A program made the position numbers and the translations under genes. A stretch of DNA of 64,000 nt from Aggregatilinea lenta (GTDB lineage: Bacteria; Chloroflexota; Anaerolineae; Aggregatilineales; Aggregatilineaceae): assembly GCF_003569045.1 (NCBI RefSeq), contig NZ_BFCB01000002.1:1035506-1099505 (forward strand). Direction: 5' to 3'. Of this stretch, positions 24,517-36,055 are shown in pieces; the stretch's first letter is position 1, and each line of letters begins with the position of its first letter. The notes under the pieces are model-generated. The model searched no databases. It worked only from the letters and a program-made list of their open reading frames with translations, and had not been told where the DNA came from.

Positions 24517-25878
24517 CTACGCCAGAATGTAATACGGGCTGAGGCGCGAGCCGACCTTGCGCAGTCGTCCGCAGTCCACCAGCCGCGTCAGGTCCTGGTG
24601 CAGCACGGCGGGGCGGAAGTCGCGGAAAATCGTCTGGAACTCGCGCAGGGTGATGCTGCCGTTCTGCGCGACGACCTCCAGCGCACGCTGCTGGCGCGGA
24701 TTCAGGTCGCGCGCGGACCCGTTCCCGCCGGGTGCGCCGGGCGGCTCGTTCGACGTGACGCGCGCCTTCACCAGCCGGACCGTTACCGCGTACTCGCCCG
24801 CGTTGAAGCGAGGCCGGGGCAGCGCGTGCTCGTCGCACAGCGCGTTCATACGCGTCACGCCGGACCCCGACGCCTCGACGTAGCCCCAGTGGTACAGGCC
24901 CCACACCAGGCGCGGATTGCGGCAGAAGCGGCCATCCGTGAGATGGTTCAGGCCCAGGAAGCCGGGCAGTCCGCCGGGGCTGGTGATCTCCAGCCGGTCG
25001 GCGTACAGGTGCACCTCGATGCGGTCGCCGCGCAGCCGGTAGTCGCGGTGGCACACGGCATTGATCAGCGCCTCGCGCACGGCTCCGGCGGGGTAGTCCT
25101 CGGCGGGCGTACCGTCAGCAGGCTCGCGCATCTGCTGCCGGATCGCGTCCCACAGCGCCTCGACCAGCGCCACCAGCGGCCCGTCGAAATGGCGCTCGAC
25201 GGCAGGCCCCCCCGCAGAGGTCGCGCCCAGCGAGCGTTTGAACACCGCCCCGCCGTCCGGCAGCCAGCGCGACGGTTCGCGGCCAAACAGCAGCATCCCG
25301 GCCACGGTCACGCCGAACTCGGACGTGATCACGCCGGAGCGGATCAGCAGATCCGGCTCGTTGCCGCGCACGGGACCGCCGAGCCGCTGCGCGCGGCGCA
25401 GCAAATAGTCCGCCAGCAGCTCCGGGTCGAGGTCGGCGGGCGTCGCGCCCGGCACGATCTCCGCCTCAAAATCGCCGAGCGCCCGCGCCGTCACCAGGCG
25501 GCGAATCTCCGTGCCGTCGAGCAGGCGGTTGCCGGTGCAGGTCCGCCCGAAGACGCGGCCATCCTGCATGGCGTGCACGCGCGGACTGCGCGCGATGCGC
25601 ACCACCAGCGCGGGGCCATCCGGCGTCTCGACGGTGTCGCGGCGCAGCTCGATGAGGGGCAGGCAGCGATCGGGCAGCTCGCCCAGCGCGCGATCCAGCG
25701 TGTCGTCCGCGACCGGGCCGGAGTACGCGCCGTCGCCGTCAAGCCCGATCACAATCGCGCCGCCGTCGGTGTTGGCAAACGCGACGGCGGTTTCGGCAAG
25801 CTGTATAGGGTCCGGCTTTGGCAGACATGCCACGCGCGGACCCGGTTGAACAGGGTGTGATAGGGGATAGTCTAGCAT
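24517..25878 (-). CDS. AlbA_2/Schlafen-type ATP-binding regulator
   Basis: 453 residues. The first third carries the AlbA_2 (Schlafen-like) domain (AVAFANTDGGAIVIGLD). Residues about 255-370 have an HATPase_c_4 type ATP-binding module (EALINAVCHRDYRL; SPGGLPGFL; ASGSGVTRM). The last 60 residues form a winged helix (ITLREFQTIFRDF, then a short wing ending YYILA). Such proteins are annotated as putative transcriptional regulators; target genes are unknown. I used the ATG at the MLDYPLSH position; an upstream in-frame ATG would add 14 residues. No partner gene is nearby. Confidence 0.85.
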   Translation of the reverse strand: MLDYPLSHPVQPGPRVACLPKPDPIQLAETAVAFANTDGGAIVIGLDGDGAYSGPVADDTLDRALGELPDRCLPLIELRRDTVETPDGPALVVRIARSPRVHAMQDGRVFGRTCTGNRLLDGTEIRRLVTARALGDFEAEIVPGATPADLDPELLADYLLRRAQRLGGPVRGNEPDLLIRSGVITSEFGVTVAGMLLFGREPSRWLPDGGAVFKRSLGATSAGGPAVERHFDGPLVALVEALWDAIRQQMREPADGTPAEDYPAGAVREALINAVCHRDYRLRGDRIEVHLYADRLEITSPGGLPGFLGLNHLTDGRFCRNPRLVWGLYHWGYVEASGSGVTRMNALCDEHALPRPRFNAGEYAVTVRLVKARVTSNEPPGAPGGNGSARDLNPRQQRALEVVAQNGSITLREFQTIFRDFRPAVLHQDLTRLVDCGRLRKVGSRLSPYYILA

Positions 25879-26014
25879 GGTCCCAGTGTATGATAGACGG
25901 GGCGCTTTGACCAGGGCCATGATGTACGAAAATTCTAACAGTCAGCCATCCGTTTGAGGCGGCACGAGGGAAGAAAAACCCGTTCAAAAGCGTGCGATTT
26001 GACCCGCCACTTAC

Positions 26015-26536
26015 CTACGGCGCGACGCGGACCACGTAGCTGAGCATTTCGTCGCGATAGTGCGCGGTGATCTCCCAGCAGCCCGGCGTCGGGATGTCCA
26101 CGCCAACCAGCATGAACGAGCCGTAGTCCTCGTGATAACCGTTAGTGGCGGCTCCCGCGACAAACGACGCGTCGGCGTCGAGGCGGCGGCCCGTGACGAC
26201 CAGATCGGGCCGCTGCTCGTCCCGGAAGTTGTACCCCGCGCGCCACCAGACGAGCTTCTGCGTGTAGCCGTTGGACGTGTGCGGCAAATCGGTCCAGGTG
26301 GCGTCAAGCGTCAGCATCGTCCACAGCGCGTCCGTGCCGTGCCAGAACATGCCCTCCGGCAGCCTGCGCGCCACACCGTCCGCTGGCGTATACGGCGGAT
26401 TGCCGGGCTGCGTGACCGGGCAGGCTGTGGCGTCGCGCCAGACCCGGCCCGCCGCGTCCAGCACCGGCTGCGAAGCGGGCAGCCGCAGCGCCATCGTCAC
26501 GAGCGCGATCAACAGAGCATATATCCAGCGCGGCAT
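26015..26536 (-). CDS. Small exported or anchored protein
   Basis: 173 residues. A short N-terminal hydrophobic helix (IYALLIALVTMALRLP) acts as signal or anchor. The rest is a Trp-rich beta sandwich ending in SFMLVGVDIPTPGCWEITAHYRDEML in segments, which recalls carbohydrate-binding or immunoglobulin-like sheets, with a GCW motif before the last strands. No catalytic motif. AGGAGG six bases upstream of the ATG fixes the start. Divergent from the membrane-protein gene at 26707. Confidence 0.75.
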   Translation of the reverse strand: MPRWIYALLIALVTMALRLPASQPVLDAAGRVWRDATACPVTQPGNPPYTPADGVARRLPEGMFWHGTDALWTMLTLDATWTDLPHTSNGYTQKLVWWRAGYNFRDEQRPDLVVTGRRLDADASFVAGAATNGYHEDYGSFMLVGVDIPTPGCWEITAHYRDEMLSYVVRVAP

Positions 26537-26706
26537 GGGGAACCTCCTTGTGCTGCATTTATGACGGTACACCGCCCGCCGAATTGGGGTTCCAGAAATC
26601 AGTCGAGCGTTGGGGAAACAGCTCTCATGATCGTGTACTTTACAGGAGGATAGAGAGCAAAGTCTTCCGTTGAGTTTAGAAACCTTCATGGGTGAGAAGG
26701 TCCAGA

Positions 26707-27486
26707 ATGTCGCTGCCAAAGATTGTCCCGCCCAGTATGCAGCAACCGGGTGAAACCTCGCGCAGGAAAATAGTATTTCCACGTGTACCTTCTGTGCTGG
26801 TGGTCGCTCTGCTGATCGTGCTGTTTTTTCGGGCAGACGAGTTAATCGGCACAGTCTGGCTGCGGCAATATTACTACTGGACCAGCCTCCTCCTCACCCT
26901 TATGATGCCGGGTATTGCTTTAATCTGGTGGCTCCGGCGTCTAAACTCCGACATAGCCTGGGGTCTCTTCTGTGTAGCAGCTTTTATCGGCGTCGTGCTG
27001 AACACCAATCTTCTGATCCCTTTCGTGCTCGTCGGGTGGATGTGCGGCATCGTGATGGCGTGCCTTCGCGCCGATTTGATTCTCGTCGGTCTGATCGTGC
27101 TATATCCCCTGATCGCACTCTGGCGAAAACACCAGGGAAGGAGCGATTACGCGCTCAATCCGCTTGTGCTCACTATTCTCGTGATTACGTGGGTCGTGGT
27201 TCTGGGAATTGGCTTCACCCCGCACAACGCCGAGGCAGAGTTCCCTGGGGCGCTCAAGGCAGGGCAGCACCGTTACTACCTGCATCTTTACTGGGGCTGG
27301 CTTGGCGATCCGGATACGTTGATCCTGTACGAATGCAATCGCTTCGGGTTGGGCTGTTCGGCGGCGTATGAGGCCCCGACAGACACTTACCGCGACAAAA
27401 ATCCCACGCTCTCGCTCGACGAGGAGCGCGATCATCTGATCGTACGCATCGAGGACAGGACCCTCTACCAGCAGGCTGTGAAGTAG
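26707..27486 (+). CDS. Multi-pass membrane protein of unknown function
   Basis: 259 residues. About five or six hydrophobic helices fill residues 25-165 (VLVVALLIVLFF, LLLTLMMPGIALIWWL, IAWGLFCVAAFIG, LLIPFVLVGWMCGI, VLTILVITWVVVLGIGF). They are followed by a soluble C-terminal domain with a Cys pair (ECNRFGLGC) and a basic-acidic end (DEERDHLIVRIEDRTLY). No family is recognised. AGAAGG lies six bases before the ATG. A palindromic repeat and a family A hairpin follow. Confidence 0.75.
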   Translation: MSLPKIVPPSMQQPGETSRRKIVFPRVPSVLVVALLIVLFFRADELIGTVWLRQYYYWTSLLLTLMMPGIALIWWLRRLNSDIAWGLFCVAAFIGVVLNTNLLIPFVLVGWMCGIVMACLRADLILVGLIVLYPLIALWRKHQGRSDYALNPLVLTILVITWVVVLGIGFTPHNAEAEFPGALKAGQHRYYLHLYWGWLGDPDTLILYECNRFGLGCSAAYEAPTDTYRDKNPTLSLDEERDHLIVRIEDRTLYQQAVK

Positions 27487-27534
27487 TCTCTGGCACAGGT
27501 GTGACAGAGGGGCATATGGAAATAACGGAAACAA

Positions 27535-27632
27535 AAAGGGCGGGTTTGGAAACCCGCTCCTACAAAACTCGCTGAGACTTGCTTGTCTCCCCTCTCCAAC
27601 TTGATTGGAGAGGGGCCGGGGGTGAGGTCGGC
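27535..27632. repeat. Palindrome plus family A hairpin
   Basis: A ggcgggtttggaaacccgc palindrome is followed by a perfect 11-bp family A hairpin (cccctctccaa / ttggagagggg) and ccgggggtgaggtcg. It separates the convergent membrane-protein and gyrA genes. Confidence 0.75.
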
Positions 27633-30368
<2,736 letters not shown>

Positions 30369-30777
30369 AATGCTTCCTATCATGCTCTCGCTGGCAGCGT
30401 GCAGTGAGCGTCTCGCTGAGAAGTCATTTCAAACCCCCATCCCCGGCCCTTCCCTCTTGAGGCAGAACAGGCGAGGTGAGATTCAATCTAACGTCTCGAT
30501 AGTCCCCGGAAATCAGGCGGGCGACCTGGAAGATCACACGAGTCGCCCGGAAGTGTCATGCTGTGGCGGAGTAGTCCACCTCGTTGAATCGCCGTCGATC
30601 AGGCGCGGGAATTGCCCCGCAATTGTTTAGATAGATTATACCCTGGCGGGAGGGGTTTCGCGAATTTTGCGGTCGATTAACGCTTTTTAGTTAGCCAGCA
30701 GTTAAGAGTACCAAAACGGCAGGCTGCGCAGAATGAGCGCGCCACGCTACAATGGACGCTCAGGAGGCACGCTGAGC
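30369..30777. other. Intergenic region upstream of gyrA, no gene seen
   Basis: Divergent spacer between gyrA and the next gene. It holds one diverged G/C-run repeat (about 30425-30475) and an AT-richer stretch (30620-30720) that may carry promoters, but no clear boxes or structured RNA were recognised. Confidence 0.4.
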
Positions 30778-31452
30778 ATGGAACACGAACCCGCGCATGC
30801 GGACCGGACCCCCGCGTGGTTATGGCGGCTGGTGCTGGGCGGCACGCTGATCGTGGCACTGATCGTCGCAGGCGGCGCGTTGGCGCTCGGCCTGGGCGCT
30901 GCCGATCCGCCCATTCACGGCGCGGCGCTGTGGCGGGACGAGTCGCTGGCGTGGGCGGACGGACCGAACGTGACCCTGAACGCGAACCGCGACGTATGGG
31001 TCACCGCGCCGGACGCCGCCGCACTGCCGGACGATTCCTTTACGTTGACCGTCCGTGCGACGCTCACCGGCGGCAGCGATCCGAGCGCCGCGTGGGGCGT
31101 GTGGATTGCGCAGGGCGACGGGACGCGCGTGATCTGGGCGCTCAGCGGCGAGGGCTACGTCACCACGCGCATCTGTCCCGGCGAGACCCTGCCCGCCGCA
31201 CTCGAAGACTGCCCGGCGGCCCGACCGGAGTGGCGCTGGATGCCGTACAACCGTGTCCGCGCACCGGGTACGATCAACGAGATCGCGCTGCACCGCGACG
31301 CCAGCGGCGCGATCCGGCTGTGGCTGAATGGCGAGCGCCTGGGCCTCATGACTGTGGAACCGGGCGGCACGTGGGGCCTATGGGCGCGCGGCGGGCGCGA
31401 CGGCAGCGCGGCGATCACCTGGGCGCGCGCCGCAATCCTGGCTGCGGAATGA
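30778..31452 (+). CDS. Membrane-anchored protein with concanavalin-like domain
   Basis: 224 residues. One N-terminal transmembrane helix (about residues 13-40) is followed by an extracellular beta-rich domain of about 170 residues: SFTLTVRATLTGG, AWGVWIAQGDGTRV, EIALHRDASGAIRLWLNGE, WGLWARGG. This strand pattern and the LWLNGE motif are typical of LamG/concanavalin-type jelly rolls (DUF1080-like), which bind or cleave sugars. No catalytic Glu pair can be named. AGGAGG precedes the ATG. Single gene. Confidence 0.75.
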   Translation: MEHEPAHADRTPAWLWRLVLGGTLIVALIVAGGALALGLGAADPPIHGAALWRDESLAWADGPNVTLNANRDVWVTAPDAAALPDDSFTLTVRATLTGGSDPSAAWGVWIAQGDGTRVIWALSGEGYVTTRICPGETLPAALEDCPAARPEWRWMPYNRVRAPGTINEIALHRDASGAIRLWLNGERLGLMTVEPGGTWGLWARGGRDGSAAITWARAAILAAE

Positions 31453-32023
31453 GAGACAGCTTGCGCAAGCAAAAGATTGGGCGGAGTTTTAACTCGCCCC
31501 TACATGGTTCGCCGTTTTTGAGCTACTCCGATTGTTGGTGAGTTGCTTTTGTAGGGGCAGGTTTCCAACCCATACGCATTAAGTTAAACATTTCCGAGGG
31601 AACACGGCCTTTCGTAGGGGCGGGGCAAGCCCCGCCCGTTGAGAGAAAAGCCGGGTAGGGTAAGCCCTACCCCTACGGGCACAACCGCTCGCGCTTTGCG
31701 TTGACGCCAGGGGAAACCGTTACGTTTGGGTCGTTAGCTTAATGCCTATGGGTTGCAAACCTGCCCGGCTTTTCCGGTGCGAGGGCGAAGCAAGCGCCGC
31801 CCCTACGGAACACATTTGACCGGCTTGTCTCCCCTCTCCAACTTGATTGGAGAGGGGCCGGGGGTGAGGTCGCTCCGAGAACCGGGTTATTGTGTTAATC
31901 CGCACGCAGCCTGCCCGGCTTCTTCCCCGTCCCGCCGCTTGCGTGGGGCCAGGGGTCAGGATCTGGGGGCCATCCACAAACCGGGTAACCGCAAAATACC
32001 GTTTTGTCGCAAGGAGAATCGCC
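31453..32023. repeat. Intergenic mosaic of dispersed repeats
   Basis: No gene in 570 bases. It contains the best-preserved family E MITE-like element (31566-31755), a family A hairpin (about 31828-31875) and diverged fragments. The last 60 bases before the patatin gene are free of repeats and probably include its promoter. Confidence 0.65.
31566..31755. mobile_element. MITE-like element (family E, best copy)
   Basis: About 190 bp with terminal inverted repeats (caacccatacgcattaag at the left, cttaatgcctatgggttg at the right). The interior has two palindromes (ggggcggggcaagccccgccc and gggtagggtaagccctaccc). The element at 19425-19613 is its inverted near-copy. No open frame of note. Confidence 0.7.
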
Positions 32024-33232
32024 ATGCAGCCAGGATCAGAGCGCCAGCCCATGCGAGAGCACATCGGCATCGCAGTAGATGGCGGCGGCGTGCGCGGGAC
32101 CATCGTCGCGCATGGGCTGATCGCGCTCGAAGAGATGCTCGGCACGCGCCCGCTCATCGACGATCCGCGCGTGAAGGTCGTCGCGGGGACGAGCACCGGA
32201 TCGCTGATCGCGGCGGCGCTGGCGTTGGGCATGACCGGCGAAGAGATCCTCGACCTGTACCACACGGTCGGGGAACGCGCGTTCTCCAAACCCGGCCCGC
32301 TGCGCCCGGTCGGCAAGTCGCTGCCGCTGCTGGGCAACGTCCGCCTGCCAAACCGCGTCGCGCGGCTGATCGAGCGCCTGCCGGGGGGCGTCGGGGAGTT
32401 CCTGGCCTACCTGCTCATGCCCGCGCGCTACTCCTTCGACCCGCTGCGCCAGATCCTGCACGAAACGCTCGTGGGGCGGCCCGGCATCGGCTGGGGCCCG
32501 ACCCTGGGCGAGATGGGCGCAGCCCTCCGCGCGAAGCCCAACGCCCCTACCCTGATCGTGACGGCGGTCGAGGTCGCGGCGCGGCAGACCCGTTTCTTGA
32601 AGTCCACGCCCGGCGAGACGTACCAACACATGAAGCTGATCGACGCACTGCTGGCGTCCTCGTCGGTGCCGACCTACTTCCCGCCCATCCCGCTGCCGCC
32701 CGACGACCCCGCGAAAAAGCCCAATCGCTGGCTGGTGGACGGCGGCGTCGGCAACTTCGGCAACCCGGCGCTGGTCGTCGCGTGGGAGCTGTGCGACCCG
32801 CGCGGCACGCGGCGGTACGATCCGGCGGACGTGTCGATTATTTCGTTCGGGACCGGCTACGTGCCGCCCGACGTCTACCGGCGCACGTACGGCAGCGCGG
32901 CGAAGTGGTGGGCGCTGGACTGGGCAGCGCACGTCACGGATCTGTTCATCGAGGACGCCATCCGCGAGCAGACGCGCAACATCCCGGCCTACTACCCCGG
33001 CATCGACCTGCGGCGCTATCAGGTCGAGCTGGACCGGGTGGTCCGCGCGGACGACTTCGAGCTGATCGACACGGTACTGGACGAAAAGGGACGCCAGATG
33101 CAGGACATCGTGCGGGAGGACGCCCACGTGCTGCGCACCGCGCCCGCCGTGCAGCGTGACGATCACGACCCGGAGCGGGTCTTGAACGCTGCCACCGCGC
33201 GCATGATCCGGCGCAGACCGGGGCAAAACTGA
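32024..33232 (+). CDS. Patatin-like phospholipase
   Basis: 402 residues. The patatin catalytic dyad and oxyanion hole are all visible: DGGGVRGT near residue 20, GTSTGSLIAAAL with the nucleophile Ser near residue 58, and the catalytic Asp in DGGVGNFGNPA near residue 240. Such enzymes release fatty acids from membrane lipids or storage lipids; with no signal peptide this one is cytoplasmic. Length is usual for CapV-like or stand-alone lipases. AAGGAG seven bases upstream of the ATG fixes the start. No cyclase or other defence gene is adjacent, so a CBASS role is not supported. Confidence 0.92.
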   Translation: MQPGSERQPMREHIGIAVDGGGVRGTIVAHGLIALEEMLGTRPLIDDPRVKVVAGTSTGSLIAAALALGMTGEEILDLYHTVGERAFSKPGPLRPVGKSLPLLGNVRLPNRVARLIERLPGGVGEFLAYLLMPARYSFDPLRQILHETLVGRPGIGWGPTLGEMGAALRAKPNAPTLIVTAVEVAARQTRFLKSTPGETYQHMKLIDALLASSSVPTYFPPIPLPPDDPAKKPNRWLVDGGVGNFGNPALVVAWELCDPRGTRRYDPADVSIISFGTGYVPPDVYRRTYGSAAKWWALDWAAHVTDLFIEDAIREQTRNIPAYYPGIDLRRYQVELDRVVRADDFELIDTVLDEKGRQMQDIVREDAHVLRTAPAVQRDDHDPERVLNAATARMIRRRPGQN

Positions 33233-33297
33233 ATTGCTAAATAACCTTTATCAACCTGGGGCAAACCACTAGCCCGGCCTTAAACTGCCTTTAACCT

Positions 33298-33326
33298 TTC
33301 ATGTTTAACTTATCGCATGCTATACT
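33298..33326 (+). promoter_or_regulatory. Candidate promoter of the sugar ABC importer
   Basis: A TATACT -10 box preceded by 17 bases and a weak TTCATG -35 box, in an AT-rich stretch 55 bases before the substrate-binding protein gene. Confidence 0.4.
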
Positions 33327-33380
33327 GATAGCAAATTGCCTGTTTCGTTCAACATGCACAATAAGAGAGGGAAAAACAGG

Positions 33381-34742
33381 ATGAAGCGATTAGTGTTCTT
33401 GTCCCTCGTGGCGATGCTCGTGATGGCAGCTCTGCTGCCTGCCGCGGGTGCTGCGACTGCTCAGGACGAACCCATCGAAATTAACGCGTGGGTCGCGTTC
33501 TCCGACTACCGGCTGGATTGGGCAACCGAGGTTGCCGCAGCCTTCAACGCCGAGTACCCACAGTACAACGTGGTCGTCACCGGCGGCTACACCTATGAAG
33601 AATTGTTCGCCCAGGTCACCGTCGCCGCCGAGCAGGACGAGCTGCCCGCAATCGTCCAGTTCTTCGAGGCCGGGACGCAGGACGCGCGTGACAGCGGCTT
33701 GTTCAAGTCCATTCAGACTGCCCTCGGCGACCGTACCGAGGTCAATGGCATTCCGACCAACTTTGACGACATCGTTGGCCCCGTGCGCGCCTACTATTCG
33801 CTTGACGGTGAATTCACCTCGATGCCCTGGAACGCCTCGTCGGCGCTCATGTTCAACAACATGACCATCCTCAACGCCGCCGGCATCGAAGAGCCGCCCC
33901 AGACCTGGGCCGATGTGGACGCTGCCTGCGAAGCCGTCATGGCGATGGACAGCGCGCCCGAATACTGCTTCACCTTCCCCAATCACGGATGGTTCTTCGA
34001 GCAGTGGCTGGCGCAGCAGGACGGGCTGTTCGTGAACAACGACAATGGCCGTTCCGCCCGCGCAACCGAAGTCGCCTTCAACAGCGACGCCGGTGTGGCA
34101 GTCCTCAACTGGCTGAACGACATGTACGACAAGGGCTACCTGTACTACAGCGGCGCGCAGGGCGGCGACTCGTGGGGCACGGTGGACCAGGCCTACCAGA
34201 CGCAGCAGGTTGCGATGGCCGCGTACAGCAGCTCCGACACCACGCTATACACCAACCTGGGCATCGAAAACGGCTTCGAGACAGTCGCGTCGTACCTGCC
34301 CTACAATCAGGAAACCGGCTGGACCGGCAACCTGATCGGTGGCGCGACGCTGTGGCTGACCGATGGCCTCGAACCTGAGGTGGAAGACGGCGCGCTGTCC
34401 TTCATGCTTTACATGGCCAACACCGAAAACGCGGCGTCCTGGCACAAGCTGACCGGCTACATCGCCATCCGCGAGAGCGCCAACGATCTGTTGGAAGCCG
34501 AAGGTTGGTTCGAGGAAAACCCGAACCAGACCGTCGCCGCCGACGAGCTGTCGAACACCGAGATCACCCCGGCGACCAGCGGCGCGCTGGTGGGCGGCTT
34601 CCCGGCCATCCGTAATGTCGTGACCGCCGCGATCGACCGCGTGCTGCTCACCGACGACGATCCGGCGACCGTGCTCGACGAAGCGGCGGCGGAAGCCAAC
34701 ACGATCATCGAAGAGTACAACCTGCTGAACGCGCCGGAATAG
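33381..34742 (+). CDS. Sugar ABC transporter substrate-binding protein (UgpB/MalE family)
   Basis: 453 residues. The Sec signal peptide ends near AATAQ (no lipobox Cys). The mature protein follows the family-1 solute-binding fold: VAAAFNAEYPQYNVV, SMPWNASSALMFNN, and a C-terminal Trp-rich cleft with NWLNDMYDKG and IAIRESAND. The fold binds sugars or glycerol-3-phosphate outside the membrane and passes them to the two permeases that follow. A strong hairpin between this gene and the permeases should leave the binding protein in excess. The specific sugar is unknown. Confidence 0.92.
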   Translation: MKRLVFLSLVAMLVMAALLPAAGAATAQDEPIEINAWVAFSDYRLDWATEVAAAFNAEYPQYNVVVTGGYTYEELFAQVTVAAEQDELPAIVQFFEAGTQDARDSGLFKSIQTALGDRTEVNGIPTNFDDIVGPVRAYYSLDGEFTSMPWNASSALMFNNMTILNAAGIEEPPQTWADVDAACEAVMAMDSAPEYCFTFPNHGWFFEQWLAQQDGLFVNNDNGRSARATEVAFNSDAGVAVLNWLNDMYDKGYLYYSGAQGGDSWGTVDQAYQTQQVAMAAYSSSDTTLYTNLGIENGFETVASYLPYNQETGWTGNLIGGATLWLTDGLEPEVEDGALSFMLYMANTENAASWHKLTGYIAIRESANDLLEAEGWFEENPNQTVAADELSNTEITPATSGALVGGFPAIRNVVTAAIDRVLLTDDDPATVLDEAAAEANTIIEEYNLLNAPE

Positions 34743-34772
34743 ACCGGCACGACAGCCCGGTTTGAAGGTCAT

Positions 34773-34801
34773 GAGGGGCGGCGAGTTCGCCGCCCCTCTT
34801 T
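34773..34801 (+). terminator. Intra-operon attenuator/terminator
   Basis: An 11-12-bp perfect stem (gaggggcggcga / tcgccgcccctc) followed by TTT. It lies between the binding-protein gene and the first permease gene, where it can terminate part of the transcripts or protect the upstream mRNA from exonucleases. Confidence 0.75.
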
Positions 34802-34846
34802 CCTGTTCTCGCATCCGACAACAGACTTAAACGAGAAAGATATGGC

Positions 34847-36052
34847 ATGATGGTTGTCTCACCGGTGCTCCTGAGTCTGGCCGCTGCCGTCATCGGTGGC
34901 GCCGTGCTGGGGCTGATGTTCCAGCGTCTTCGAGGATCGATGCTGCTGGGCACCGCCCTCGGTGCCGTCGCCGGGGCGGCTGGCTCGCTGCTGTTCATGC
35001 TTCCGCTCGACTACTGCACATTTGAGGCCGAGCGCGAAACCATCGACCGGATCTTCGGCTACGGCCTGATCGGGGTCGGCATGGCCGTCGTCATCGCGCC
35101 CATCGCGTGGATCAGCGCGCGGGTGCTGCGCGGCCACAGCCTGATTTCGGCCACCTCGCAGCCGACGCAGGGCACATTCAAGCATGGCTGGATGGCCTTT
35201 CCGCTGCTGGCCCCCACCCTGATCGTCCTGCTGGGTTTTCTATACTACCCGTCGCTGGAGACGCTGCGCCTCTCGACCCGTCTGGCGCGCATGGGCGCGC
35301 GGCGTGAAGTGTTCATCTGCGTGGATAACTTCACCCGGCTGGTCAACGACGCGTCCTACTGGGACATCATCGGGCGCACGATGTACATCTCGATCCTGAT
35401 CGTCGTGATCAGCATGGCGCTCTCGCTGCTGATCGCCACGATGGCGTACCTGCCGGTCAAATGGGCCTCGTTCTACCGCGTGATGCTGGTCTGGCCCTAC
35501 GCGATCTCTCCGGCGGTGGCAGGCATTATCTTCTTGCTGATGTTCAACCCCAGCGGCGGCATTATCAACCACTTCCTGGGCGACTGGTTTGGCATCAAAC
35601 CCGGCTGGCTCAACGATCCCAGCGTCGCGCCCTGGACGGTCATCCTCGCCAGCGTGTGGAAGTCGATGGGCTTCAACATCCTGTTCTACATTGCCGGGCT
35701 ACAAAACGTGCCCAAAGACCTGCTCGAAGCCGGTTCCATCGACGGCGCGGGCGTGTTGAGACGCTTCTGGCATATTGTGTGGCCGCTGCTATCGCCCACG
35801 ACCTTTTTCCTGATCATCACCAATATGACGTACGCGTTCTTCGAAACCTTCGCCACCATCGACTACCTGACGCCCGGTGGCGGCCCGCTGCAATCCACGA
35901 CCACCATGATGTACCGGGTGATCCAGCTCGGCGTGGACAACAACGACCTGGGCAAAGCGGCGGCGCAGTCCATCGTGCTGTTCCTGATGGTGATCGGCAT
36001 GACGCTCGTCACCTTCCGCACCAACGGCACCAAAGTCACTTACGGAGTGTAG
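34847..36052 (+). CDS. Sugar ABC transporter permease, MalF/UgpA type
   Basis: 401 residues. Two extra N-terminal hydrophobic helices (about residues 5-45 and 65-95) precede the standard six-helix MalF-like permease. The EAA loop is clear (LEAGSIDGAGVLRRFWHIV), the surface that contacts the ATPase subunit. The leading pair of helices is not in most homologs, so it may be a family extension. It is followed four bases later by the second permease gene. Confidence 0.9.
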   Translation: MMVVSPVLLSLAAAVIGGAVLGLMFQRLRGSMLLGTALGAVAGAAGSLLFMLPLDYCTFEAERETIDRIFGYGLIGVGMAVVIAPIAWISARVLRGHSLISATSQPTQGTFKHGWMAFPLLAPTLIVLLGFLYYPSLETLRLSTRLARMGARREVFICVDNFTRLVNDASYWDIIGRTMYISILIVVISMALSLLIATMAYLPVKWASFYRVMLVWPYAISPAVAGIIFLLMFNPSGGIINHFLGDWFGIKPGWLNDPSVAPWTVILASVWKSMGFNILFYIAGLQNVPKDLLEAGSIDGAGVLRRFWHIVWPLLSPTTFFLIITNMTYAFFETFATIDYLTPGGGPLQSTTTMMYRVIQLGVDNNDLGKAAAQSIVLFLMVIGMTLVTFRTNGTKVTYGV

Positions 36053-36055
36053 CCA

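Noticed and set aside
24517..25878. Reading the AlbA/Schlafen protein as part of a phage-defence island
   Set aside because: No nuclease, helicase or toxin gene accompanies it; family members are common single regulators.
32024..33232. A CBASS-like defence role for the patatin protein
   Set aside because: No CD-NTase, HORMA, Cap2/Cap3 or sensor gene is adjacent; the neighbours are a beta-sandwich protein and a sugar importer.
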